Virus record (IMG/VR): IMGVR_UViG_3300018432_000008
Span: 1 to 53,460 of that record
Length of the DNA: 53,460 nucleotides
DNA from: a virus
Reading direction: 5' to 3' (one strand)
Positions within the stretch are counted from its first letter, which is position 1. Each line of letters opens with the position of its first letter. A program made the position numbers and the translations under genes. Under the pieces are notes generated by a model. It searched no databases and was not told the DNA's origin. It was given only the letters and a program-made list of their open reading frames with translations. This document shows, piece by piece, positions 38,086-45,015 of this stretch.

Positions 38086-38095
38086 GGCTTGCCTC

Positions 38096-39037
38096 CTATT
38101 GCAGCCCCATGAACCCGCACCCGTCGATTTCGCAAAGCTGGCGGTAGGTAACGCGACGCCCCGCAGTTGTCGCCATGACCGTATCGAACCGATCGGCATC
38201 GTCGGTCTTGCGGTGATTGAACCGGAACGCCTGTTCGTCAACGTACCTCTGCAAGTGGAAGGGGGCAATCGCGACATACGTACCCTTCACCGTCCGCTTG
38301 AACAGCGACCAGAAGTTCTCCATGCCGTTGGTGTGGACGCTGCCGCGCACGTACTCATCAACGTGGCTGACTGCCTCGTGGATGTAGTGAGCCGCCAGAG
38401 CCTCGTAGGACAGCGCGGCGTCGGTGTAGAGGTTGGACCCCTTTTCGACGTTCGCAAGCACCACGGGGTTAATCACGCTCGCCTCAGTGGTCGGGATGAC
38501 CGTGGCCCGAACTTCCCCGCCGCGCTGGAGCAGCCCGTGAACGCACCGCTTGCCGTACCCGGCGCGGCCACGGCGGCGCTTCTCCCGGACGCTCTTGTGC
38601 ATGTTCTTCGCGTCACCGCCGACGAACGTCTCATCCGATTCGATCGTCCCGCTCAGCTTGCGAAAGGTGCCGGAGCGCATCGCCTCCCGGATGCGATGCA
38701 GCATGAACCACGCGGTTTTCTGAGTGACGCCAAGGGCGCGGGCAAGCTCGTGGCTGCTGATGCCGTTCTTGCAGTTGGCGATGGCCCAGACCGCCACCAG
38801 CCACTTATCCAGCCCCAGCGGCGAGTCCTCGAAGATCGTCCCGACCTTGTAGCTGAACTGCTTCTTGCAGTCCCGGCACTTGAGCAGCGGGCGTGTCGAA
38901 AGCTTGTAGACCTCCACCGATCCGCAGTGGTGGCAGACGATGCCGTGCGGCCACTTGATCCGCTTCATGTAGGCGTTGCAAACCTTGAGATCGGAGAAGT
39001 ACCGAACCGCTTCCAAGAGGCTGGTGGGATTGGACAT
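38096..39037 (-). CDS. IS1595 (ISXO2-like) DDE transposase
   Basis: A 313-residue transposase of normal length. An N-terminal zinc ribbon (CHHCGS at 35-40, CRDCKK at 54-59) is followed by an HTH-like helix ISSHELARALGVTQKTAWFML. The catalytic region has ESDETFVGG (Asp135), YTDAALSY (Asp206) and HTNGMENFWSLFK (Asn237, Glu240), as in the ISXO2/IS1595 group. It appears intact, so the element may be active. The ATG at 39037 follows a TATATT box after 6 nt. Confidence 0.9.
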   Translation of the reverse strand: MSNPTSLLEAVRYFSDLKVCNAYMKRIKWPHGIVCHHCGSVEVYKLSTRPLLKCRDCKKQFSYKVGTIFEDSPLGLDKWLVAVWAIANCKNGISSHELARALGVTQKTAWFMLHRIREAMRSGTFRKLSGTIESDETFVGGDAKNMHKSVREKRRRGRAGYGKRCVHGLLQRGGEVRATVIPTTEASVINPVVLANVEKGSNLYTDAALSYEALAAHYIHEAVSHVDEYVRGSVHTNGMENFWSLFKRTVKGTYVAIAPFHLQRYVDEQAFRFNHRKTDDADRFDTVMATTAGRRVTYRQLCEIDGCGFMGLQ

Positions 39038-39043
39038 GCGTGA

Positions 39044-39072
39044 AATATACCCCAAGGAATCTGGTGAGTCAA
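39044..39072 (-). promoter_or_regulatory. Transposase promoter partly inside the inverted repeat
   Basis: Minus strand: TTGACT (39072-39067) lies within the right inverted repeat, then 17 bases, then TATATT (39049-39044), 6 nt and ATG. Near-consensus sigma70-type promoter with a leaderless start. The left repeat carries the same TTGACT but lacks the matching -10. Confidence 0.7.
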
Positions 39073-39085
39073 GTATATCAGTACC

Positions 39086-39093
39086 GATGATTC
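39086..39093. repeat. 8-bp target site duplication, right
   Basis: GATGATTC, identical to 37347-37354, directly outside the right inverted repeat of the IS1595 element. Confidence 0.9.
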
Positions 39094-39288
39094 GTGGTGG
39101 TGAATACTGCGCATGGACAGCGGAACTTACCGCGCTCATTCGTGCTGACAATCGACTGCCGGGCTGCGGCGACTTCTCTGAGATCACCGTTGACCACCTT
39201 CCCATCTTCGCAGGCTGGCAACGGCGAATCGATCTCGCCCTGAACCGCACCTAACCGAACCAACATCGCCCCGAAAGGACCACGACCA

Positions 39289-39519
39289 ATGAGCCGAGAA
39301 CAAGCAACGAGACGCGCCATCGACATTCACGATCGCGAGACGCTACGTGACTGCATCGTAGCCGACATGCTGGTTGACGTGCTCGCGCCGGGCGAGACGC
39401 AGCCCGGCGTTGCCGAAACCAACGGCGAGAGCCGTAACCGCACGGCAACGATGAGCGACGCGGACTGGGCGGATTACCTCGATTACACGGCCAAGCCCGA
39501 TCGGTTCGAGCCCGGCTGA
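39289..39519 (+). CDS. Hypothetical early protein
   Basis: A 76-residue acidic protein (MSREQATRRAIDIHDRETLRD...) with GAAAGGA upstream of ATG. A helical N-terminal half is followed by SDADWADYLDYTAKPDRFEPG. No family is recognised. Confidence 0.55.
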   Translation: MSREQATRRAIDIHDRETLRDCIVADMLVDVLAPGETQPGVAETNGESRNRTATMSDADWADYLDYTAKPDRFEPG

Positions 39520-39603
39520 ACGACCTGCTACCCACTCCCCGGCTGCGCTGGTCGCCCTTCCCGCCAGCGCAGCCATGTGGGGGACGCAAACGGAGACGAC
39601 GCG

Positions 39604-40164
39604 ATGTGCCTGCAACTGAGCCGAACAGCAACCGATGACCTACGCAGCGCCATCGTTGCGGCGGGCGGGACGCTGAAGCTCTTCAAGTGCTACCGCATTG
39701 ACTCTGAGAAGAACATCGTCTCACCCGTCACGGTTATGCCGGTTGAAATCGCAGAGGACGGCACCATCGCATCGAACCGACCGGCGCGGGACTTCACGAC
39801 GAGCGAGCTTGAAGTTGACACCGTCACGCTAGGGATTCACGGCACAACCACGGCTGAACACGCATCGGAATTCTATGCGGGCAACCGGAAGATAATCGTT
39901 GAAGCCACAGCAACCGCAGAGGACTTCGTCGGCACCAACGCGGACAAGACGCATCTCGTGTTCATGAAGATCACCGTCAACCGCGAAGCTGTTCAAGCAG
40001 CGGTTGATGCGTTTCCCATCGGGCACGATGAGTACTTCGACGACGATGACGACGACGATTTTGATGATGACGATGATGACGATGATGACGATTGGGACGA
40101 CGACTGGGACGATGACGATGACCTCGATGATGAAGACGAGGACGACGACGCAGAGGACGACTGA
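39604..40164 (+). CDS. Protein with extreme poly-aspartate C-terminus
   Basis: A 186-residue protein starting at ATG 39604 (GGAG ten bases upstream). Residues 1-140 are a mixed alpha/beta domain (SRTATDDLRSAIVAAGGTLKLFKCYRID...) of unknown family. The last 45 residues contain 38 Asp or Glu, with runs of seven and ten Asp, encoded by GAC/GAT repeats. Such tails can mimic DNA and block DNA-binding host proteins, or serve as SSB-like tails. Neither role is established here. Confidence 0.6.
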   Translation: MCLQLSRTATDDLRSAIVAAGGTLKLFKCYRIDSEKNIVSPVTVMPVEIAEDGTIASNRPARDFTTSELEVDTVTLGIHGTTTAEHASEFYAGNRKIIVEATATAEDFVGTNADKTHLVFMKITVNREAVQAAVDAFPIGHDEYFDDDDDDDFDDDDDDDDDDWDDDWDDDDDLDDEDEDDDAEDD

Positions 40165-40240
40165 CCCTGCTCCTGTCTTACCTATCCGCCACGGCGCTGC
40201 TGTGGTGGCCTTGAAGCCGACGCCACGGCGGGAAGGAACG

Positions 40241-40468
40241 ATGAACCGCATCACGATCGACATCCCGAACGCGCCCTACCAAGCGGCCGGCCAGATCATC
40301 GTTGACGCGCTGAGGGAATCAGGGATGAACCCGAACAATCCCGAGGTGCAATCAAACCCGATGGTCGGTGAGTGCCTTGGGGTGTGGGGGCGCGGTGAGT
40401 GGACGCGGGAGGAGTTCGTGAAGGCGATGCGAAACCTAACGATTCTGAACCCAGGATTGACGCGATGA
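40241..40468 (+). CDS. Hypothetical early protein
   Basis: A 75-residue protein (MNRITIDIPNAPYQAAGQII...) with GGAAGGAA before the ATG. A helix and a WGRGEWTREEFVKAMRNL segment follow. Coupled by ATGA to the next gene. Function unknown. The preceding 76 bases hold no gene. Confidence 0.55.
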   Translation: MNRITIDIPNAPYQAAGQIIVDALRESGMNPNNPEVQSNPMVGECLGVWGRGEWTREEFVKAMRNLTILNPGLTR

Positions 40469-40623
40469 CCACCCCCGCCGACACCACCCTAACTGAGCGG
40501 GTCGCCGCGCTGGAGGCAGAGGTCGAGCGTCTTCGCGAGCGCGAGGCTGAACTGCTCGCGGAACGGGACGAGGCGAAGGAACGGGTGATGGAACTGGAAT
40601 GGGAAAGGGCGTGGCGGCGATGA
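40465..40623 (+). CDS. Small coiled-coil protein (52 aa)
   Basis: ATGA-coupled on both sides. A single charged coiled coil (RVAALEAEVERLREREAELL then AERDEAKERVMELEWE). It could be an oligomerisation partner. No specific function can be named. Confidence 0.55.
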   Translation: MTTPADTTLTERVAALEAEVERLREREAELLAERDEAKERVMELEWERAWRR

Positions 40624-41069
40624 GCACAGAAATCGAACTGACGGCAGCTATCGAACGGATCGAGCTGAGCGCGCCCATCGAGGTTGTCGCGGATGTTCAG
40701 GGCCGGGTCGAGAACTTCCTTCGCGTGGCGAAACAACTCAAGGCTGCGTGCGAGGTTCGCATCATCGAATACGTAAAAGCGAACGGACCCTACACCGTAG
40801 GCGACAACGTCACCAAGACCGTGAAGGCTGAGAAGAAAGAGAAGCCGAAAGACCTGCGCGCCACCGTCGAAGCCTGCATGATCGCGGCGAACGGCGACCT
40901 GGACCTGTTCACGGGGCTCATCGCTTCAGACGGCATCAAGCCAGGGGCGGCTAAGCGGCTGCTCGGCGAAGCGTTTGACGAGCACTTCGAGACGACGTGG
41001 CGGGACGTGCTCGTGGACGGCAAGCCGGGGTTGAAGTTGGTCACGCAGAACACGCAATTCATCAAGTAA
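40620..41069 (+). CDS. Hypothetical protein of the recombination/SSB region
   Basis: A 149-residue protein starting at ATG 40620 (ATGA overlap). The first half is helical (VVADVQGRVENFLRVAKQLKAACEVRIIEYV); the second is Lys-rich and then ends FETTWRDVLVDGKPGLKLV. Its position directly before the SSB-like gene suggests a role with single-stranded DNA or recombination. The family is not recognised. Confidence 0.5.
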   Translation: MSTEIELTAAIERIELSAPIEVVADVQGRVENFLRVAKQLKAACEVRIIEYVKANGPYTVGDNVTKTVKAEKKEKPKDLRATVEACMIAANGDLDLFTGLIASDGIKPGAAKRLLGEAFDEHFETTWRDVLVDGKPGLKLVTQNTQFIK

Positions 41070-41105
41070 CACGCGCCCCACAGGGGCAGAAAGAGACAGG
41101 GGACC

Positions 41106-41666
41106 ATGAAACGAGGCGAAGCCTTTCCATCCACGTTCGTCAGCAAGGACGACGTACAGACACCCAAGGTCGTCACGATCTCCGGTGTCGAGAACCAGAT
41201 GATCAAGGGGGAGCACGGCGAAGAGCGCAAGCCGGTCATGTCGTTCAGCGACTTCGACAAGGCCATGATCCTGAACGGGATCAACTGGCAGACGTGCGAG
41301 GACGCATACGGCGACGACTCAGACGGCTGGGCCGGCAAGAAGATCGAACTGTATCACGACCCGAACGTGATGTTCGGTGCCAAGCGCGTCGGTGGTGTCC
41401 GGATGCGGTTGCCGGTTCGTGGTGCTGCAACCGGCGGTGCCGGGAACAACGGTCACTGGCCCTGGGCTGAGGCCGTACGCAAGGCTGGCGAAGTCGGCAT
41501 GACCGAGACGGATCTGAAGGCGTACCTGAAAGAGCAGGGGCTGACTGGTTACACCGCGGCACGCGACACGGCGACGGTGCGCAACATGATCGTTGAACGG
41601 CAGAAAGAGTCGGCGTTCAGCGGCGAAGCATCGTTCGAAGATGACCCGAGTTCGATTCCATTTTGA
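41106..41666 (+). CDS. Putative single-stranded DNA-binding-type phage protein
   Basis: A 186-residue protein of a common phage early family: FVSKDDVQTPKVVTISGVEN, then VMSFSDFDKAMILNGINWQ and DGWAGKKIELYHDPNV, an OB-like beta core. The acidic C-terminus ...EDDPSSIPF resembles the DDDIPF tip by which SSB proteins recruit partners. Ribosome site GGGGACC. It would coat single strands during replication or recombination. This is inference from fold pattern and tail. Confidence 0.55.
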   Translation: MKRGEAFPSTFVSKDDVQTPKVVTISGVENQMIKGEHGEERKPVMSFSDFDKAMILNGINWQTCEDAYGDDSDGWAGKKIELYHDPNVMFGAKRVGGVRMRLPVRGAATGGAGNNGHWPWAEAVRKAGEVGMTETDLKAYLKEQGLTGYTAARDTATVRNMIVERQKESAFSGEASFEDDPSSIPF

Positions 41667-41678
41667 AGCGTGTGACCG

Positions 41679-42104
41679 ATGGCGGACGACCTTCCAATCC
41701 TGAACCTCAGCAACCCGTTGCACAAGCGGTTGTTGGTCAACCACGTCAAGGGGTTGGAAGGCGTCCACCGGGTCAACATCTCTAAAGTTCGTGCGCAGCG
41801 CACGTTGTCACAGAACGCTTACCTCCACGGCGTAGTTTTTACGCTGGCAGCCAAGGGGTTCTGCGAAGCGTGGGGCGGCGATTGGAATATGGACCGCGCC
41901 AAGACGGTGCTGAAGGATGAGTTCCTTCGCTTCCCGGTGGTGAACCAGAATACCGGTGAGGTCCACGCTTGGGAGACGCGCAGTACTGCGGACCTGAACA
42001 TCGAAGAGTGCTCGCGGTTTATTGAGCAGTGCATCGAGTATTGCCAAGACAAGCTCGGCGTGCCCGTGCCGCCAGCTAACGAGTACGAGCAGCAGGTTGC
42101 TTGA
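41679..42104 (+). CDS. NinB-like recombination protein
   Basis: A 141-residue protein. The segment VRAQRTLSQNAYLHGVVFTLAA, then WNMDRAKTVLKDEFL and a late helical LNIEECSRFIEQCIEYCQDKLG, follows the NinB/Orf-type layout (basic R..QN motif, K..LK..FL, C-terminal helix). NinB binds ssDNA and helps recombination. It lies directly after the SSB-like gene, which supports the reading. Confidence 0.6.
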   Translation: MADDLPILNLSNPLHKRLLVNHVKGLEGVHRVNISKVRAQRTLSQNAYLHGVVFTLAAKGFCEAWGGDWNMDRAKTVLKDEFLRFPVVNQNTGEVHAWETRSTADLNIEECSRFIEQCIEYCQDKLGVPVPPANEYEQQVA

Positions 42105-42151
42105 CCGCCCGGACGTTCCTGGCGACACGGACACACTTTACGGACCCGCCG

Positions 42152-42445
42152 ATGACCCACAGTGAGCCCGTGAGAACGGACACCCTTATCAGGCTGCGTG
42201 ATGACTTGCTGAAGAGGCTGAGCGCGGCACAGACGCGCCGATCAGCCACGCACGGCGACGGCTGGATTCTGCATGAGCGCGAAACGATGTGCGATGCCGT
42301 GAACCTTCACCGACAACGCCTTGGCAAGCAGCCCATTGCGATCGACGCCGTTGAGCGTGTCGAGAATCAGGCGGTTGGACATTCAGACTACTCGTCTAAG
42401 TTTGCGCTGTACTGCGCGGAACTCGTACTTGAGGAACGCCGATGA
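42152..42445 (+). CDS. Hypothetical early protein
   Basis: A 97-residue mostly helical protein (TLIRLRDDLLKRLSAAQTRRS...). Start is uncertain between ATG 42152 and a TTG at 42101 that overlaps the previous stop. It is ATGA-coupled to the next gene. Function unknown. Confidence 0.5.
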   Translation: MTHSEPVRTDTLIRLRDDLLKRLSAAQTRRSATHGDGWILHERETMCDAVNLHRQRLGKQPIAIDAVERVENQAVGHSDYSSKFALYCAELVLEERR

Positions 42446-42654
42446 CCCAACCCACCCCCGCCGACGCGCAACCGCAGACCCCGGAGAGCGTGGCGATCGC
42501 AATGAAGATATGTGCGTGCCTGCTTGAGGATGACTCGTCGCGGCACATGAACTGTCCGGTGTGCTGGGAAGATAACTCCGCACACGCTGCCGACTGCTTG
42601 CTCGCTCAGTTGCGTGCCGCCCTATCCGCCGCCCCCAAGGAGACCCAGCCATGA
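42442..42654 (+). CDS. Small cysteine-containing protein, module 1
   Basis: A 70-residue protein with CPVCWEDNSAHAADC, a probable zinc-binding turn, then LLAQLRAALSAAPKE. The 3' end doubles as the next gene's ribosome site (AAGGAG). The ending LRAAL..AxKE recurs in the next two genes. Confidence 0.5.
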   Translation: MTQPTPADAQPQTPESVAIAMKICACLLEDDSSRHMNCPVCWEDNSAHAADCLLAQLRAALSAAPKETQP

Positions 42655-43073
42655 CCGACCCCGCACCCGCCGCAGACGCCCGCGAGACGCTAGGGGACGA
42701 GCCTGTGCCCGAAACGTTGGTGTTGAGCGAGCATCAACTGAACGAGCTTGCTGCCGGTCGGTGTCCGGGTTGCGGCGGTCGTCTTCAGTCGTCCGGCTTC
42801 TTTGGCGAGACGGTGATGTGCGCGAGGCGTGGCGAGTCGGAGCTTTCGGTCTGCAAGATGTACCTGCCCTCGCTCGCCCATCTTTCGCTAGCACGGCTTG
42901 TCAAAGCGTGTGGCGCGGCACGGCAACACGTCCACGAACTGGAAGATGCTTGGCAACGCGGGGCGATCCAAGACCTCGACGGCAAGGGCGGCGAACGGTC
43001 AAACCGCAACATCGAAGTACGAAACCTGTTGCGTGCCGCCCTCGCAGCAAAGGAGCCCCATCATGGAACGTGA
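42651..43073 (+). CDS. Small zinc-finger-like protein, module 2
   Basis: A 140-residue protein. CPGCGGRLQSSGFFGETVMC and a later C give a zinc-ribbon-like pair. A helical C-terminus ends IEVRNLLRAALAAKEP, where the codons also form the ribosome site AAAGGAG for the next gene. ATGA-coupled at its start. Function unknown. Confidence 0.5.
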   Translation: MTDPAPAADARETLGDEPVPETLVLSEHQLNELAAGRCPGCGGRLQSSGFFGETVMCARRGESELSVCKMYLPSLAHLSLARLVKACGAARQHVHELEDAWQRGAIQDLDGKGGERSNRNIEVRNLLRAALAAKEPHHGT

Positions 43074-43326
43074 ACGCGAGACGCAAGGGGCTACCAACAG
43101 CGACCGTCTCCAGTCGCTCGCGTGGGCGATCCGCGCCGGGAACCTGATGGGCAAGGCGTCGCAGAATGACGCGGCTGCAATCGAGCACGTATTGGCCGCG
43201 TTGAACCAAATCGCGTCGTGGGATGATGGCGCAATGGCGCGTGCATCGACCCTGCACTACGACATGCGCGGGACCGCCCGCGCCGCTCTCGCAGAAAAGG
43301 AGCAGCCCCATGAGCAAGCCAAGTGA
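43063..43326 (+). CDS. Hypothetical protein, module 3
   Basis: An 87-residue helical protein starting at ATG 43063 (AAAGGAG upstream) and ending MRGTARAALAEKEQPHEQAK. The RAALA-KE ending and embedded ribosome site repeat those of the two preceding genes. Overlaps the next start. Function unknown. Confidence 0.45.
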   Translation: MERERETQGATNSDRLQSLAWAIRAGNLMGKASQNDAAAIEHVLAALNQIASWDDGAMARASTLHYDMRGTARAALAEKEQPHEQAK

Positions 43327-43720
43327 TGTTGCCGGCAAGCAGGCGAGCCCGGACGGCGAGGGCGTCTACATCGCCTCGCGCACGAAGCACGCGCCGAAGT
43401 GGCGGGCGTTACGTGACGCTGGCGTGCCGATCATCTCGACTTGGATTGACGAGGCCGAGCAGGGTCAGACCGCAGACTTTACCGACCTCGCGGAACGGTG
43501 TGTCAGCGAGGCGCGTGATGCGTCCGCCACGATCGTCTACCGCGAGGCTGGCGAGAACTTGAAAGGTGCGTTGATCGAAGTCGGCGCGGCGTTATCGGCT
43601 GGGCGAAAGGTCGTGTCGTGCGGCGAGTGGGAAGATTGGTCGTGCGCTTTGGAGCACCATCCGAAGTGGTGCTGCGTTCCGACCGTTGAGGACGCGATCA
43701 ACTATCTGCGCAAGAAGTAG
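43310..43720 (+). CDS. Nucleoside 2-deoxyribosyltransferase-like protein
   Basis: A 136-residue protein. GVYIASRTKHAPKWRALRDAG, then PIISTWIDEAEQG, LAERCVSEARDASATIVYRE and GALIEVGAALSAGRKVV follow the layout of the small nucleoside 2-deoxyribosyltransferase fold. It has a nucleotide-binding first strand, an acidic turn, and a Glu in the ExGaAL helix as likely nucleophile. Such enzymes exchange bases on deoxynucleosides or trim modified nucleotides. It may adjust nucleotide pools or phage DNA bases. Moderate confidence. Confidence 0.6.
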   Translation: MSKPSDVAGKQASPDGEGVYIASRTKHAPKWRALRDAGVPIISTWIDEAEQGQTADFTDLAERCVSEARDASATIVYREAGENLKGALIEVGAALSAGRKVVSCGEWEDWSCALEHHPKWCCVPTVEDAINYLRKK

Positions 43721-43736
43721 CCCCGCCCGCTGCCTA

Positions 43737-43756
43737 CCGGCGGCTGGCACAGAGGA
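43737..43756 (+). repeat. Repeated ribosome-site leader, copy 1
   Basis: A 20-bp sequence beginning CCGGCGGCTGG and ending GAGGA lies just before the ATG at 43762. It recurs exactly at 44394-44413 before the ATG at 44419. Both copies follow an AGTAGCCCCG at the end of the upstream gene. It carries the Shine-Dalgarno. Confidence 0.75.
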
Positions 43757-43761
43757 AAAAG

Positions 43762-44019
43762 ATGAAGCGACTCATCGACATGACCGAAGCCGAGATGCGG
43801 GTCTACTTCGGTGGCATCGGCGAGATGCTTGAAAGCGTCATGCCCGCTGAATCAGTTCCGGGCAAAGGTCGCAACGGGCGGGCGCTGTTCATGCTGGTCG
43901 TGTTCGATGACCCCGGCCTTGCGCAGTACGTCAGCAATTGCAGCCGTGAAAACATGATCAAGGCGATGCGCGAAACGGCGGACCGCTTTGAACGGCAGGA
44001 AACACTGGACCGAACCTGA
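43762..44019 (+). CDS. Hypothetical early protein
   Basis: An 85-residue protein (MKRLIDMTEAEMRVYFGGIG...) with GAGGAAAAAG before its ATG. It has a beta strand ALFMLVVFDDPG and helices (ENMIKAMRETADRFERQE). It resembles small phage early proteins seen near nucleotide metabolism genes, but no family is recognised. Confidence 0.5.
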   Translation: MKRLIDMTEAEMRVYFGGIGEMLESVMPAESVPGKGRNGRALFMLVVFDDPGLAQYVSNCSRENMIKAMRETADRFERQETLDRT

Positions 44020-44030
44020 AAGGAATTGTG

Positions 44031-44387
44031 ATGGACAACAGAGGCCACTGGCACGAATCGGAACAAGCGGCGATGGACGCGAACCGGAAATTCCGGGATC
44101 AGTTCAGCAACTCGCCGTCGCAGATGCCCGAGCGACCCGCCATTTCAATCGAGTACGGCGAGATGGTGCAGGTCGTGAAAGCCGACGGCGAGACACTTCA
44201 CGCGACGTTCGACGCGGTGGAAAAGAACAAGGTGACGTTGACGCCGCAGGACAAGCCCGGCGTTCCGCTGCCGTACTTCGAGCTGGCGGAAAGCGTTCAA
44301 CTCGCTCGCGCCAGCGGCGAGAGCGTCAAGGCGCAGGTGTGGGACAACCGCAAGGGCAAGCTGATCCTGCGAACGTTGCCAGTCTGA
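44031..44387 (+). CDS. Hypothetical early protein
   Basis: A 118-residue protein starting at ATG 44031 (GAAAGGA six bases away). The C-terminal half is a string of beta strands (YGEMVQVVKADGETLHATFD, NKVTLTPQ, SVKAQVWDNRKGKLILRTL). Function unknown. Confidence 0.5.
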   Translation: MDNRGHWHESEQAAMDANRKFRDQFSNSPSQMPERPAISIEYGEMVQVVKADGETLHATFDAVEKNKVTLTPQDKPGVPLPYFELAESVQLARASGESVKAQVWDNRKGKLILRTLPV

Positions 44388-44393
44388 GTAGCC

Positions 44394-44413
44394 CCGGCGG
44401 CTGGCACAGAGGA
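44394..44413 (+). repeat. Repeated ribosome-site leader, copy 2
   Basis: Exact 20-bp copy of 43737-43756, again directly before a start codon (44419) and carrying GAGGA. Suggests duplication of a gene-start cassette, or gene insertion between copies. Confidence 0.75.
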
Positions 44414-44418
44414 GTCAC

Positions 44419-44712
44419 ATGAGCAGCGACAACGCGACGAGCGACGGGACGACGAAGCGAGTAGCGCCGGACAACGGCGGACCTGCGTTCCCCGTGACCA
44501 TGAGCGGCGAACCACAGTTCGATTGCGCGACTTCCTTGCGCGACTACTTCGCGGCGAAGGTGATTTCGCGGCTGCTGCCGATGGGAGTTACCCCGCTGCG
44601 TCAATATCGAGAGGGCGCGCCGGAAACCGTGGGCGAAGTGGCGGCTATGCAGGCGTACCACGTAGCCGACGCAATGCTCGCGGAACGAAGGAAGACGACG
44701 CTCGCGCGGTGA
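44419..44712 (+). CDS. Common phage early protein (LRDYFAAK family)
   Basis: A 97-residue protein. The pattern NGGPAFP ... TSLRDYFAAKVISRLL ... AYHVADAMLAERRK is a well-known signature of small phage early proteins with unknown function. Length is typical. Ribosome site AGAGGAG. It precedes the excisionase-like gene. Confidence 0.65.
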   Translation: MSSDNATSDGTTKRVAPDNGGPAFPVTMSGEPQFDCATSLRDYFAAKVISRLLPMGVTPLRQYREGAPETVGEVAAMQAYHVADAMLAERRKTTLAR

Positions 44713-44757
44713 CGCGGGAAGGCACAGGGCATCCGGCGGGCGAACGAGGACGCGACG

Positions 44758-45015
44758 ATGAGCGAGAGCAACGAACGCGACTGGCTGACTGCTGACGAGC
44801 TTGCGGGGCGGTGGGGCGTGGACACGTCCACCGTTTACCGATGGCGGCGTGAGGGTGACATCCCCACGATGCGCGTCGGCGGCATCGTACGTATCCATCG
44901 CAGCGTCGTGGAGGCCGCAGAGGACAACGCGAAGCACAAGGCGTCTGTCGCGGCCATCAAGCGGCTGCGGAAACGGTTCCAGGGCGTACCGGACAGGATC
45001 GGCAGCATCGACTAG
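44758..45015 (+). CDS. Excisionase-like HTH protein
   Basis: An 85-residue protein with a MerR/excisionase-type winged HTH: WLTADELAGRWGVDTSTVYRWRREG, then IPTMRVGGIVRIHRS as the wing and a basic C-terminal helix. It is convergent with the integrase gene and overlaps its end by four bases. It probably steers recombination towards excision. It could instead be a simple transcription regulator. Confidence 0.7.
   Translation: MSESNERDWLTADELAGRWGVDTSTVYRWRREGDIPTMRVGGIVRIHRSVVEAAEDNAKHKASVAAIKRLRKRFQGVPDRIGSID

Larger units (their letters stand above)
37355..39085 (-). mobile_element. IS1595-family insertion sequence with passenger gene
   Basis: A 1,731-bp element bounded by perfect 24-bp inverted repeats (37355-37378 and 39062-39085; outer end GGTACTGATATACTTGAC) and flanked by 8-bp duplications. 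It carries a DDE transposase (38096-39037, minus), a 38-residue companion (37969-38085, minus) and an unrelated 191-residue gene (37389-37964, plus). Some IS1595 members are known to carry passenger genes. The direction given is that of the transposase. Confidence 0.9.
37114..39254 (+). pseudogene. Phage early gene split by the IS1595 insertion
   Basis: The 5' part (37114-37354) reads MNETTTQPETTDIEPPAPDK and continues through CLFSFAAPDDNAVDI to CGCLTMIR, then hits a stop seven bases into the IS. The 3' part (39094-39254) continues in the same frame with GGEYCAWTAELTALIRADNR, ITVDHLPIFAGWQRRIDLALNRT to TAA. Removing the IS and one target duplication restores a 133-residue frame exactly. The whole resembles a common family of phage early proteins ending in ...HLPxFAxWQRRID. 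The gene is therefore broken in this genome. Confidence 0.85.

Noticed and set aside
37886-39043. 385-codon plus-strand frame through the transposase region
   Set aside because: The minus strand encodes an unmistakable IS1595 transposase and the plus frame has no recognisable domain.
40004-40240. Met/Thr-rich frame overlapping the poly-aspartate coding sequence
   Set aside because: It is the out-of-frame translation of GAY repeats; the real gene in that frame starts at 40241 with a ribosome site.
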